A DNA stretch of 9,627 nt, taken from positions 1 to 9,627 of the forward strand of contig JBECKR010000424.1 of the NCBI GenBank assembly GCA_040235415.1. The letters run 5' to 3'. Within the stretch, counting starts at the first letter, position 1; each line of letters opens with the position of its first letter. Below, piece by piece: positions 1-7,400 of the stretch. Both the position numbers and the translations under genes were made by a program. The notes under the pieces are model-generated. The model was not told where the DNA came from. It did not search any database and worked only from the letters and a program-made list of their open reading frames with translations. Origin of the DNA: JBECKR01 sp040235415. Lineage in GTDB: Bacteria > Acidobacteriota > Polarisedimenticolia > Polarisedimenticolales > Polarisedimenticolaceae.

Positions 1-623
1 TCGGGTCGGCCGAGGTGTTCGACCATCTCTGCGACGACGCTGCAATCTGCCGCGGAAAGCGCTGAGGGCCGGCAAAGCTCGACGTACGCTTCGACATCCC
101 TCTGGGCGGTGAGGACGTGCTTCAACGCCGAGATCCATCGCCGTCGAGGGTAACCGGCAGGACCCCGATCGTCAGGGGCTGTCTGCTGGAGCCGCTCGCG
201 GGCTAGCCGCGCGAAGGTCTCCAGGTGCTGCGCGTCCATCACCTTCGCCACGTGCGGTTCCAGATGAAGGCAGAAACCGTACGGATGATCGTCGATATGC
301 GCGATCAGGCACCGAACGGTGTCCGCGGCGTCGCGCCCGGCGGCCTGGCGCGCGCGGATCCAGTCGACGAACAGTTGCTGCACGAACATCGCGAGATTGC
401 CGCCGGAATCGTCCAGTTCCTCGGCTTTCTCATGGCAGGCGCCGATGAAGGTCTCGTAGAGGCCTGCGGCGCAGCCTGGCTCGGTGAGGGCTAGGCTGCC
501 CAGTTCCTGCGCGACCGACTCCAGACCTCGAACGAATTCGAAGGAGGCGCCGTACTTGATGAAGGCACCCGGGCGCAGCGCTTGCTCCATGGCCTGCTCG
601 AGTTTCCTCAACGTCGAATCCAC
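1..623 (-). CDS. DUF6880/SWIM-associated-like helical protein, partial (3' end outside window)
   Basis: An uninterrupted frame runs from a GTG at 623 to base 1 (207 codons plus two bases) with no stop, so the C-terminus lies outside. The protein is predicted mostly helical and soluble, with no signal peptide. Landmarks are LRPGAFIKYGASFEFVRGLE near residue 17, a conserved-looking EELDDSGGNL near 68, WIRARQAAG near 88, and DDHPYGFC near 111, followed by YPRRRW and a TAQRDVEAYVELC segment. This order (an F-x-x-Y/W helix, a DDSxG turn, a YG motif, then an AxRDVxAY repeat) resembles DUF6880-type proteins and the helical part of SWIM zinc-finger-associated proteins; no SWIM cysteines are in the visible part. 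The start is inferred: GTG follows the upstream TGA (627-625) by one base, which suggests translational coupling, and there is no good SD of its own. The molecular function is unknown. Codon use is less GC-rich than in the genes right of 1940. Confidence 0.7.
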   Translation of the reverse strand, partial: MDSTLRKLEQAMEQALRPGAFIKYGASFEFVRGLESVAQELGSLALTEPGCAAGLYETFIGACHEKAEELDDSGGNLAMFVQQLFVDWIRARQAAGRDAADTVRCLIAHIDDHPYGFCLHLEPHVAKVMDAQHLETFARLARERLQQTAPDDRGPAGYPRRRWISALKHVLTAQRDVEAYVELCRPSALSAADCSVVAEMVEHLGRP

Positions 624-624
624 T

Positions 625-1563
625 TCATGTCGTTCCGCGTCCCGGACGCTCCGTTCGGTCTGATTGCTGTTGCTCGATGGTCCGGAGTCGCTCGGAATGG
701 GGGATCCTCCTCGGTGGAGCGCATCGGCTGAGAATTCGCTTCCAGCCGTTTCGAGCCGCGACGGCCTCGGAAAGGATGTCAACCAGTTCTTCCTGACTTG
801 CCTGGCCGGACGTCGGAACCCATCGGTCGGCATACTCGGCCAGGAGCCGTCGGCGGTCGGCTTGGCTTGCTGCGCGCTCCAGGATTCTGTGGTAGGCCTC
901 GCAGGCGTAGGCGAACTCCTCTCGCTTGGCGAAGTCGATCTGGAGCAGCCACTCGCGATAGCGCGTATGGGGAAGCCCGACCGACTCCCGCTTCCAGTTG
1001 TGAAACACGTGGGCGGCTTCGTGGATCACGAAGTCGGCGAACGGATCGTCCTCGTCGAAGTACGCCAACGAGACGTAGCAGGTCGTTTCCTCGCTCAGCC
1101 CTACCACTGAGGACGGCTTCCCGTCGAGACCCTCGACCCCAAGGCTGCCGAGATAGAGATTGGCCAGACTCCAGGCCGTATGGGGCCAGCGCGCATCACG
1201 AAGCACCTGCTCGATGTTGTCCCGTGTCAGGAAGACGAGTGAGCTCTCGAGCAAGTTCAGGATCACGTCCCGCTCCTTGGCGGGGAAGAGCCCCGTCACC
1301 ATGGGGCCGACTTTGGCCCGAGCGAACGTCTTCAGCTGAAGGCCCTTCGGAAGCCCGTGCGTATCGCGACCGTGTTCCCTGCGGGAGACCTCGGCGACGA
1401 GCGCGTCCGCCAGGGCACGGCGCCCGCTCTTGCACCGGGCGAGGAGGTCGCCCGGCCAACCGGCGAAAGTGAGGTCATGGTCTCCGGTGCGGAGGTAGCG
1501 CTTCACCGCTCGATCGATCGAACTTCGCGGCTTCGTGCCGCGTTGCGTTCGACCAGTGCTCAT
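625..1563 (-). CDS. Predicted HExxH zinc metalloprotease-like protein, uncharacterised
   Basis: The product has 312 residues. The clearest motif is HEAAH at residues 181-185 inside DFVIHEAAHVFHN, the classic zinc-binding and catalytic helix of zincin metallopeptidases. A possible third ligand is a glutamate about 30-37 residues later, in REEFAYACEAY (E215, E216 or E222), which would fit a gluzincin arrangement. There is no signal peptide or membrane segment, so it should be cytoplasmic. The N-terminus (about 1-35) is basic (RTQRGTKPRSS) and the last 45 residues are Arg-rich and probably disordered. The ATG at 1563 is preceded by GAGGAG with a 4-nt gap, which supports this start. The next frame begins one base after its TGA, so the two form one transcription unit. 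I recognise the protein only as a widespread-looking uncharacterised type. Peptidase activity is inferred from HExxH alone; it could be an inactive or non-peptidase zincin. Confidence 0.8.
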   Translation of the reverse strand: MSTGRTQRGTKPRSSIDRAVKRYLRTGDHDLTFAGWPGDLLARCKSGRRALADALVAEVSRREHGRDTHGLPKGLQLKTFARAKVGPMVTGLFPAKERDVILNLLESSLVFLTRDNIEQVLRDARWPHTAWSLANLYLGSLGVEGLDGKPSSVVGLSEETTCYVSLAYFDEDDPFADFVIHEAAHVFHNWKRESVGLPHTRYREWLLQIDFAKREEFAYACEAYHRILERAASQADRRRLLAEYADRWVPTSGQASQEELVDILSEAVAARNGWKRILSRCAPPRRIPHSERLRTIEQQQSDRTERPGRGTT

Positions 1564-1567
1564 AGGG

Positions 1568-1573
1568 CTCCTC
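1568..1573 (-). promoter_or_regulatory. Ribosome binding site for the metalloprotease-like gene
   Basis: GAGGAG reads on the minus strand, four bases before the ATG at 1563. It is the best SD in the region and fixes the start codon. Confidence 0.6.
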
Positions 1574-1590
1574 GTCCGGAACCTGCAACT

Positions 1591-1611
1591 CTACGCAGTT
1601 CCTTCGCGTAG
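1591..1611. repeat. Inverted repeat upstream of the metalloprotease-like gene
   Basis: CTACGC and GCGTAG are 6-bp perfect arms around a 9-base centre, ending 27 bases before the start codon. A second, overlapping pair (AACT/AGTT at 1587-1600) shares the site. On the minus strand the inner edge reads TAGAGT, which could be a -10 element, so an operator or promoter overlap is possible. Arms this short can arise by chance. Confidence 0.3.
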
Positions 1612-1676
1612 CGCACGCTCCGAAGCGATGACGCAAGTTACCTCGTTGCAGGCGGGTACAGCGACGAAGGGTCGGA

Positions 1677-1703
1677 GGCCACCGGATTCAAAGTCCGGTG
1701 GTC
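1677..1703. repeat. Strong hairpin resembling a tRNA-Gln(UUG) anticodon arm; possible recombination core
   Basis: Arms CCACCGGA (1679-1686) and TCCGGTGG (1694-1701) are perfectly complementary around a 7-base loop (1687-1693). The stem extends to ten pairs with one G-T. On the minus strand the loop reads CTTTGAA, exactly an anticodon loop with UUG at positions 34-36, and the inner stem CCGGA/TCCGG matches many bacterial tRNA-Gln genes. The flanks do not form D, T or acceptor arms, so this is not a complete tRNA. Tyrosine recombinases of integrating elements often use such anticodon-arm symmetry with a 7-bp spacer. No T-tract follows on either strand, so a standard rho-independent terminator is less likely. 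Confidence 0.5.
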
Positions 1704-1764
1704 ACGAGATGGCGCGTCTATCTGGGCCATTGCAAGTGATTGACTGTGAGTGAATTACGCTTAG

Positions 1765-1838
1765 TGGGCCCACCAGGACTCGAACCTGGGACCAACGGAT
1801 TATGAGTCCGCCGCTCTGACCGACTGAGCTATGGGCCC
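1765..1838 (-). tRNA. tRNA with anticodon CAU, probably tRNA-Ile2
   Basis: A full cloverleaf reads on the minus strand. The acceptor stem is GGGCCCA paired with TGGGCCC (7 bp) with discriminator A. Next come TA and the D arm GCTC/GAGC. The anticodon arm is GCGGA/TCCGT with loop CTCATAA. The variable loop is followed by the T arm CCAGG-TTCGAGT-CCTGG. The anticodon CAU can mean initiator Met, elongator Met or Ile2. The perfectly paired first acceptor base argues against initiator Met. The GGGCC acceptor start and the TTGGTC after the anticodon stem are typical of tRNA-Ile2, whose C34 is changed to lysidine by TilS to read AUA codons. Isotype confidence is about 0.7. The 3' CCA is not encoded (CTA follows the discriminator), so it must be added after transcription. 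Confidence 0.95.
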
Positions 1839-1849
1839 GATCGGCCCCG

Positions 1850-1855
1850 ATTCTA
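1850..1855 (-). promoter_or_regulatory. Probable -10 element of the tRNA gene
   Basis: TAGAAT reads on the minus strand, 11 bases before the mature tRNA 5' end at 1838. It matches the sigma70 -10 consensus in five of six positions and lies at the usual distance for a short tRNA leader. At 16-17 bases spacing the -35 position is a poor match, so the promoter is only partly supported. Confidence 0.4.
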
Positions 1856-1898
1856 CCTCCCTCCGCCCCCGCGACATCCCCTCCCCCCTCCCCGGCGC

Positions 1899-1904
1899 TA
1901 CAAT
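1899..1904 (+). promoter_or_regulatory. Possible -10 element of the glutathione S-transferase gene
   Basis: TACAAT (five of six to the sigma70 -10 consensus) stands out in a C-rich stretch 36 bases before the ATG at 1941. No recognisable -35 lies 16-18 bases upstream. With the tRNA -10 at 1850-1855 on the other strand, this would be a compact divergent promoter region. Confidence 0.35.
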
Positions 1905-1930
1905 CCCTCTCCGACGCCCCAACCACCCCC

Positions 1931-1935
1931 GGAGG
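1931..1935 (+). promoter_or_regulatory. Ribosome binding site of the glutathione S-transferase gene
   Basis: GGAGG lies five bases before the ATG at 1941 and is the only strong SD nearby, which fixes this start. Confidence 0.65.
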
Positions 1936-1940
1936 TCCCC

Positions 1941-2606
1941 ATGTCCACCCCCGACCTCGTGCTCTACATCGGCAACTGCAACTACTCCTCGTGGTCGCTG
2001 CGCGCCTGGCTCGCGCTGGAGCAGACCGAGCTGCCGTTCGAGGAGTTCCAGATCTGGCTCGACGAGGACTCCGACCGCACGAAGCGCGGCGAGATCGGCC
2101 CGACCGCGAAGGTCCCCGTGCTGCGCGACGGCGACCTCCTGGTCTGGGACAGCCTCGCGATCGGGGAGTACCTCGCCGAGATCGCGCCGACCGCGGGGCT
2201 GTGGCCGCCGGAGCGGGCCGCGCGGGCCCGGGCGCGCGCGCTGTGCGCCGAGATGCACGCCGGGTTCCAGGCGATCCGCAACAAGCTCCCGATGAACGTC
2301 CGCGCCCGCACCCCGTGGCGCGACCGCGGCGCCGAGGTCGACGCCGACATCCGGCGCATCATCGACATGTGGGACTCGACCCGCCGGGTGTTCGGCTCGG
2401 GCGGGCCGTACCTGTTCGGGCGGCGCTCGCTCGCCGACGCGTTCTACGCCCCGGTCGTGTACCGCTTCCGGACCTACGGCGTCGAGCTCGAGGGCGAGGC
2501 CGCCGCGTGGGCCGAGACGATGCTGCAGCACTCCGCCCTGCGGCGCTGGGAGGAGCGCGCCGAGGCCGAAGGGCACGCGCAGCCGGCGTACGATCGCGAG
2601 CTCTAG
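1941..2606 (+). CDS. Glutathione S-transferase family protein
   Basis: The 221-residue length is typical for a soluble GST. The N-terminal thioredoxin-like half (about 1-82) begins with LVLYIGNCNYSSWSLRAWLA. The Ser at 16 or 17, before the first helix, is the likely thiol-activating residue, as in Ser-type GSTs. KVPVL at 57-61 supplies the cis-Pro (P59) that contacts the glutathione backbone. WDSLAI at 69-74 corresponds to the usual ESxAI gamma-Glu binding motif, with Asp for Glu. The rest is the all-helical C-terminal domain, with SLADAFYAPVVYRF as the conserved helix containing the capping Asp. It should be cytoplasmic, conjugating glutathione or a related thiol to electrophiles, or acting in reduction or isomerisation; the substrate is unknown. 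It is the only gene in the window facing right apart from shadows. Its TAG shares bases with the stop of the opposite gene, leaving no room for a dedicated terminator between them. Confidence 0.93.
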   Translation: MSTPDLVLYIGNCNYSSWSLRAWLALEQTELPFEEFQIWLDEDSDRTKRGEIGPTAKVPVLRDGDLLVWDSLAIGEYLAEIAPTAGLWPPERAARARARALCAEMHAGFQAIRNKLPMNVRARTPWRDRGAEVDADIRRIIDMWDSTRRVFGSGGPYLFGRRSLADAFYAPVVYRFRTYGVELEGEAAAWAETMLQHSALRRWEERAEAEGHAQPAYDREL

Positions 2607-4387
2607 AAGCAGACCCCGTCCGTGACCTTCGAGGGCACGCCGCAGGTCCCCGAGGGCGCGTCGCCGTTGCGCTCCGCGCCGCCGGGCCCCGCGCCCCAGC
2701 TGCTCTCGTAGGTCCCGGTGCCGTCGACGCCGACCACCAGGAAGAACAGGTTCCCGGACGGGACGCCGGTCCAGTCGAACGTTCCGGTCGTGGAGACGCC
2801 GCACACCGCCTGGCGCGGCGACAGCGTCGCGACGTTCGCGAGGTCGCCGTAGAGCAGGTTGTACCCGCTCGACGGGCAGGTCGCGGCGTCCCACGTCACC
2901 CGGATCCGGTCGCCGGCGGCGGTGAGCCGCGAGGCCTCGAGCGGCTGCGTCGCGCTCGCGCCGTCCGGCGCCGGGCTCGGCGGATCGAGCCCCTCGATCG
3001 GGTCGCCGGGGGTCAGGTCCTTGCCGGCGAGGCCGGGATAGTCCGCCGCGTACCGCCGGACCTTGAACACGCCGTTGGCGTACAGCGGCCCCTGCGCGAG
3101 CGGCACGACGTCGGACTGCTCGAGCGGCCCCTGGTCCGTCACCGGGTTGACGTAGCGCCAGACCTCGTCCTTCGACGCCGTGACCTCGAACAGCGTGCCG
3201 TGGACGCCGTCGCAGATCAGGGTGTTGCCGTTCGGCTGGCGCTGGGCGCCCGAGATGATCGTCGAGAAGAAGCTCGCGGGGGTCGGCGCGGTGTAGCTCC
3301 AAACCGGGCCGGCCGGGCCGAACGCCTGGCCCGGGTCGCGGGTGTAGCCGCCGTTCGCGTCGACCGGCGGGACGATCTCGTCGACCGAGGAGTACGGGCC
3401 GCCGGGGCGCTCCGGGCCGTTGTTGAACACCAGGAAGTGGCCCGCGCCCGGGAGCCCGGACGGGATCCACTGCGCGTCGTGCTGGTGGTCGAGCTTCTGG
3501 TCGGCGATGGTGCCGTGGCGGTAGGTCCGCGGGTTCCCCCAGCGGTACAACAGGTCGCCGCCCCGGCCGTGGAGCCCGCCCGTGTGGCCCGCGGCCTCGG
3601 CGGTCGTGGTCGAGTGGTCGATCACCCAGAACTCGCAGAAGCGGTGGCTGCTGACGACGATCTGATCGAGCTCGGGGTTGTACGCGATGCCGTTGAAGTG
3701 CGTCCAGTCCGGGTCGCCGGAGGCGCCGTCGTAGTTCAGGTCGACGAGCTCCGGGTGATCCGCCACCGTCCCGAAGTTCGGCTTCGTCGGGTCGAAGTCC
3801 TGGACGAGGTGGTCCCAGAGGTGCCACTCCCACACGATCGTGCCGCCCGACGGCAGCGTCGGGCGGATCTCGAGGATCGAGTCCGGCCACAGCGCGCCGC
3901 CCGGAAGCGTCGCGGGGTTGCGGCCCTCGGCGACCGCCTCGGCCGCGGTGCGGTACTGCCAGGCGATCATCAGGATGTTGCCGGTCGGGAGGAGCTCGAT
4001 GTCGTGGTGCAGGAGGTAGTCGGCGTTCGAGAGCTCGTAGAACCACACCAGGTTGCCGTCCCAGTCGTACAGCTCGACGCGGCCGCCGCCGCCGATCGCG
4101 GCGGCGAAGTGCGGGTCGTAGGCCGGCGCGAGCGACGCCGCGCGCAGCAGGAAGCCGTCGGGCGTGAGGTACGCCATCAGCCCCGGGGCGTAGCCGCTCT
4201 GCCAGGCGTGGACCTCCTTGCCGCGGTTGTCGATGAGGTAGGTCGTGTGCGAGAACATCGGCGCGAACAGGGTGTAGCCCTCGAACGAGGCCGGGTCGTC
4301 GCGGAACAGACCCAGCGTCTGCTGCGCCGGCGTCGCGGCGGCCGCGAGCAGCATCGCGGCGGCGGCGGTGCCGATCGTGCGCCTCAT
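2603..4387 (-). CDS. Exported arylsulfotransferase (ASST)-family beta-propeller protein
   Basis: The product has 594 residues. An upstream in-frame ATG at 4585 was rejected: it would overlap the preceding gene by about 170 bases and bury the signal peptide. The ATG at 4387 follows GAGGGGG by four bases and gives MRRTIGT plus an Ala/Leu-rich core with likely cleavage after TPA (residue 21). Residues about 25-470 match the ASST propeller fold: HTTYLIDNRGKEVHAW near the start, LLHHDIEL with H127/H128, WEWHLWDHL, THFNGIAYN, LYRWGNPRTY and DHQHDAQW with H301/H303. In characterised ASST enzymes a propeller His carries the sulfate from a phenolic sulfate donor to a phenolic acceptor; I cannot tell which His would serve here. 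The last ~110 residues form a separate beta-sandwich-like module with four Cys, ending CGVPSKVTDGVCF. It is the second gene of an operon, 28 bases behind the di-haem propeller gene. Many family members are uncharacterised, so sulfotransferase activity is inferred. Confidence 0.85.
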   Translation of the reverse strand: MRRTIGTAAAAMLLAAAATPAQQTLGLFRDDPASFEGYTLFAPMFSHTTYLIDNRGKEVHAWQSGYAPGLMAYLTPDGFLLRAASLAPAYDPHFAAAIGGGGRVELYDWDGNLVWFYELSNADYLLHHDIELLPTGNILMIAWQYRTAAEAVAEGRNPATLPGGALWPDSILEIRPTLPSGGTIVWEWHLWDHLVQDFDPTKPNFGTVADHPELVDLNYDGASGDPDWTHFNGIAYNPELDQIVVSSHRFCEFWVIDHSTTTAEAAGHTGGLHGRGGDLLYRWGNPRTYRHGTIADQKLDHQHDAQWIPSGLPGAGHFLVFNNGPERPGGPYSSVDEIVPPVDANGGYTRDPGQAFGPAGPVWSYTAPTPASFFSTIISGAQRQPNGNTLICDGVHGTLFEVTASKDEVWRYVNPVTDQGPLEQSDVVPLAQGPLYANGVFKVRRYAADYPGLAGKDLTPGDPIEGLDPPSPAPDGASATQPLEASRLTAAGDRIRVTWDAATCPSSGYNLLYGDLANVATLSPRQAVCGVSTTGTFDWTGVPSGNLFFLVVGVDGTGTYESSWGAGPGGAERNGDAPSGTCGVPSKVTDGVCF

Positions 4388-4391
4388 GCTT

Positions 4392-4398
4392 CCCCCTC
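4392..4398 (-). promoter_or_regulatory. Ribosome binding site of the ASST-family gene
   Basis: GAGGGGG lies on the minus strand four bases before the ATG at 4387, within the 28-base gap to the previous stop. It decides for the start at 4387 over the upstream ATG at 4585. Confidence 0.6.
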
Positions 4399-4415
4399 GC
4401 TCCCTCGACCCGCGG

Positions 4416-7400
4416 TCACGGACACGCGTCCGGAGACTGCGCGATCTGACCGTCGCGCGGGGCCTCCTGGGACGGCCCCATGGTGTCGAACGTCCCCGGC
4501 CCGCCGCAGTTGCGCGGCCGCACGAGATACCAGAACCCTCCGCCGAGCATCGGGATCTCCGGGTCGTCGATCGACGTCCCGGCATCGTCGTCGGCGAGAC
4601 AGGCCGACACGCTCGAGCTCAGGCTGCCGGTCTCCGAGAGCGGCGTCAGCCTCCCCTGCACGACGTCGTAGCCGGTGCTCCCCGGGACGGTCGTCCACAT
4701 CAGCGAGGTCGCGCCCGGGACCTTCGAGAGGTCGAGATCCGGAACGCCGGCCGGCGGGGCGACGTTGTCGTCCGCGACGCCGCTGCAGTCCTGGTCGACG
4801 CCGTCGCAGGTCTCGGGGGCGCCGGGGAAGGTCCCCGGATCGGCCGGGCCGCAGTCGCCGCCGCCGAGGATCTGCGGCTGGTCGCCCTGGCCGTCGGACC
4901 AGTCGAGGCACGCCACCCAGCCGTCGCCGTCGCCGTCGATCTCGTCCGCCGGGACCGTGCCGTCGCAGTCGTTGTCGTTGCCGTCGCAGACCTCGAGCGC
5001 GCCGGGGTAGCTCCAGGGATCCTCCGGGGCGCAGTCCGACGCGTTCGGCGTGCCGTCCCCGTCGGTGTCGCTCGGGGTGCTGGCGGCGTCGGCCGGGTCG
5101 CTGCCCGCATCCGTCTCGTCGCGATCGAAGAAGCCGTCCTCGTCACGGTCGACGCCGATGCGCTCGCCCGAGCCCGGAGGGACGCAGGTGTACGTCAGCT
5201 CCTGGCTCGCGGTCGCGGCGAGCGCGCGGAGATCGACGTCCGAGAGCAGCGGCTCGGACGCGCGGTCGCTGCGGAACGTGCCGGCGGCGGTGCGGTACCA
5301 CCCGCGGGCCTCGCCGCCCGTCACCCCCTTGACGACGAGGTCGCACTCCGGCACCGGCGACGTCACCGCCGAGCGCGCGATCAGGAGGTCGATGCGAGGA
5401 CCCGCGACCGCGGCGTTCGTCGAGGTCAGCGTCACCTGCTGCCCGAGGATCGGGGCGGACTCGCTCGGGTACGCCATCACGAAGGCGTCGACGTCTTGGC
5501 GCTGCGCGTCGCCGCCGGGGAACGAGAACACACGGTGGCGGTGGAAGCGCAGCAGGGTGTCGACCGAGCCGTCGTGGATGAACCCGAACCCGCGGATCTG
5601 GTCCCCCATGAAGTCGTTGTCGCCGGGGAGGATCTGCAGGACCGAGGGCATGCCGAACATCCCGACCTTGCGGTACATGTCGCGCAGCTGGGGGATCTTG
5701 AAGTTCTGGGTCTCGCCGACGGACGCCATCAGGCCGTGGGTCCCGAAGTTCCCCGCCACCGGATCGAGGGTGTGGCAGTCGTTGCAGGTCTTGTCGGTCC
5801 GCACCGGCTGCGTGAAGTAGAAGTCGCTGCCGCGCTGCTCGGCGGCGGTGAGCGAGTCGTCGAGGCTCCGGATCGGGTTCGGGGGGTGGCAGATCTGGAG
5901 CAGGAAGTCCGTCATCGCCTGCATCTCGGCCTGCGGCAGCGGCGCCTCCCGTCCCACGAGGTCGACGAACGCGACGTTGAACTTCAGCAGAGCGGCGTTC
6001 TCGTCGAGCGGGTCGCCGCCGGGATCGTTGCCGCCGGTGCGGTCGCCGCGCCAGTGCATCGGCCCGCCGTGCGCGAGGCCGCGCAGCGTCTGGGTCGTCA
6101 TCGGCCCCTTGACCGGATGGAAGTCCTGCATCGTCGTCGGGTCGGGGCCGAGCTCGAACGGGTTCGGGTTGTGCAGCACGGAGGCGTCGGGGTTGCCGAG
6201 GTCCCACGCCAGACCGTCGAAGTCGCCGGAGACGTGGCAGACCGCGCACGAGCCGTCGCCGCGGCTCGAGGTGTAGTGCGCGTCGTAGAACAGCGGGCGG
6301 CCGTTCACGATGCTCGCCGGCTCGGGGTTGTGCAGCGGGTGGTGCGCGATCTCGAGGCGCGAGGCGACGTCGATCACGGAGACCGCGTCGTCGAACCGCG
6401 TCAGGACGTACAGCCGGCCGTGCGCCGTGTCGAGCACGAGCCCCGACGGGCCGCCGCCGCTGACCGCGATGTGGCTCGAGGCGCTCGGGACGAAGGTGTC
6501 GCCTTCGAGCTCCGCGGTGTCGAACACCCCGATCTCGCCCGAGCCGAAGGCCGCGACGAACAGCGTGGCGCCGTCCGGGGTCACCGCCATGCCCTGCGGG
6601 AGCGAGAGGCTCTTGGCGTTGTCGGCGGGCGAGGCGGTCGGCGAGGCCGGGTCGAGGTGCTTGTTGAGGTGGCGCGGAAGCACCGTCGAGGAGCCGATCA
6701 CGGTGATGCGGGACAGGTGCGTCCGGCCGCGGACGGTGCTGCCGCCGCGGATTCCCGGCCCCTCGAAGCGGATGTCGTTCTGCGCCTCGGTGTTCGAGAC
6801 GTACAGCTTGCCGTTGACCGGATTGACCGCCATGCCGAACAGCACCGTGCCGACGCCGGAGTACGCCGCGGTCTCGTGCGGCGGGTCCGCCATGGCATCG
6901 ATCGCGAACACGTCCTCGTCGGGCAGCGAGAACTTCACCGCCGAATCCCAGGTGCGTCCGAGCCCGTCGACCCAGTGCGCGCCGTCGTAGCGCACGATCA
7001 GCCCGGTCTCGGGAGCCGGGACGCCGTCGGCGTCGTCGCGCGGCGGCGGAAGGTCGCCGTCGGGGATCGCGCCCTCGTGGATCGTGGTGCTGCGGTTGCC
7101 CGACAGCAGCACGGCGCCGTACACCGTGGAGCCGTCCGGCGTGGCGGCGAGCGCTCCCGGCGAGTCCCCGAACAGGCTCAGGATCTCGATCGGCGTCCCT
7201 TCGAGGGTCGTCCCGGGCGCGTCGGCGTCGAACACCCAGACGTCGGCCCGTCCGATCCCGGGGGTGGTCAGCTGCGGATCGATCGGCCCGTTCTGGCCGC
7301 GGTGCGCCGTCGTGACGAACGCGCGGCCGGCGCCCGGACCGGCGAACACGATGTCCCGCGGCTCGTCGCCGACGAGAAGCGTCCGGACGACGCGCGGCGG

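Larger units (their letters stand above)
1564..1764. other. Intergenic gap between tRNA gene and metalloprotease-like gene
   Basis: This 201-base gap is the least GC-rich part of the window, especially at 1730-1765. It holds the two inverted repeats listed separately. I see no convincing -35/-10 pair for the gene starting at 1563 and no terminator with a T-tract behind the tRNA. The short frames here overlap the tRNA or the repeats and lack supporting features. Confidence 0.6.

Noticed and set aside
225..494. Plus-strand frame of 89 codons
   Set aside because: It is antisense to the DUF6880-like frame, has no SD, and the opposite strand shows a coherent protein family pattern.
1677..1703. 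Complete tRNA-Gln gene around the UUG-like arm
   Set aside because: Neither side gives a D arm, a TTCGA-type T arm or a paired acceptor stem; only the anticodon arm is present.
1765..1838. Initiator tRNA-Met reading of the CAU tRNA
   Set aside because: The first acceptor pair is intact and the anticodon stem lacks the three G-C pairs typical of initiators; elongator Met remains possible, but TTGGTC and the GGGCC start favour Ile2.
1800..4046. Long minus-strand open frame overlapping the tRNA and the GST gene
   Set aside because: It is in a different frame from the ASST-family gene, crosses the tRNA, and is Arg/Pro-rich low complexity.
4915..4945. GCC/GTC triplet run as a microsatellite of interest
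   Set aside because: It is short and simply encodes the Asp-Gly spacer between the MopE-type repeats, as is usual for such acidic repeats in GC-rich genomes.
1991..5332. Very long plus-strand open frame (1113 codons)
   Set aside because: It runs out of frame through the GST gene and antisense to the operon; composition is Arg/Ala/Pro/Gly-rich low complexity, as expected of a shadow in very GC-rich DNA, with no domain pattern.
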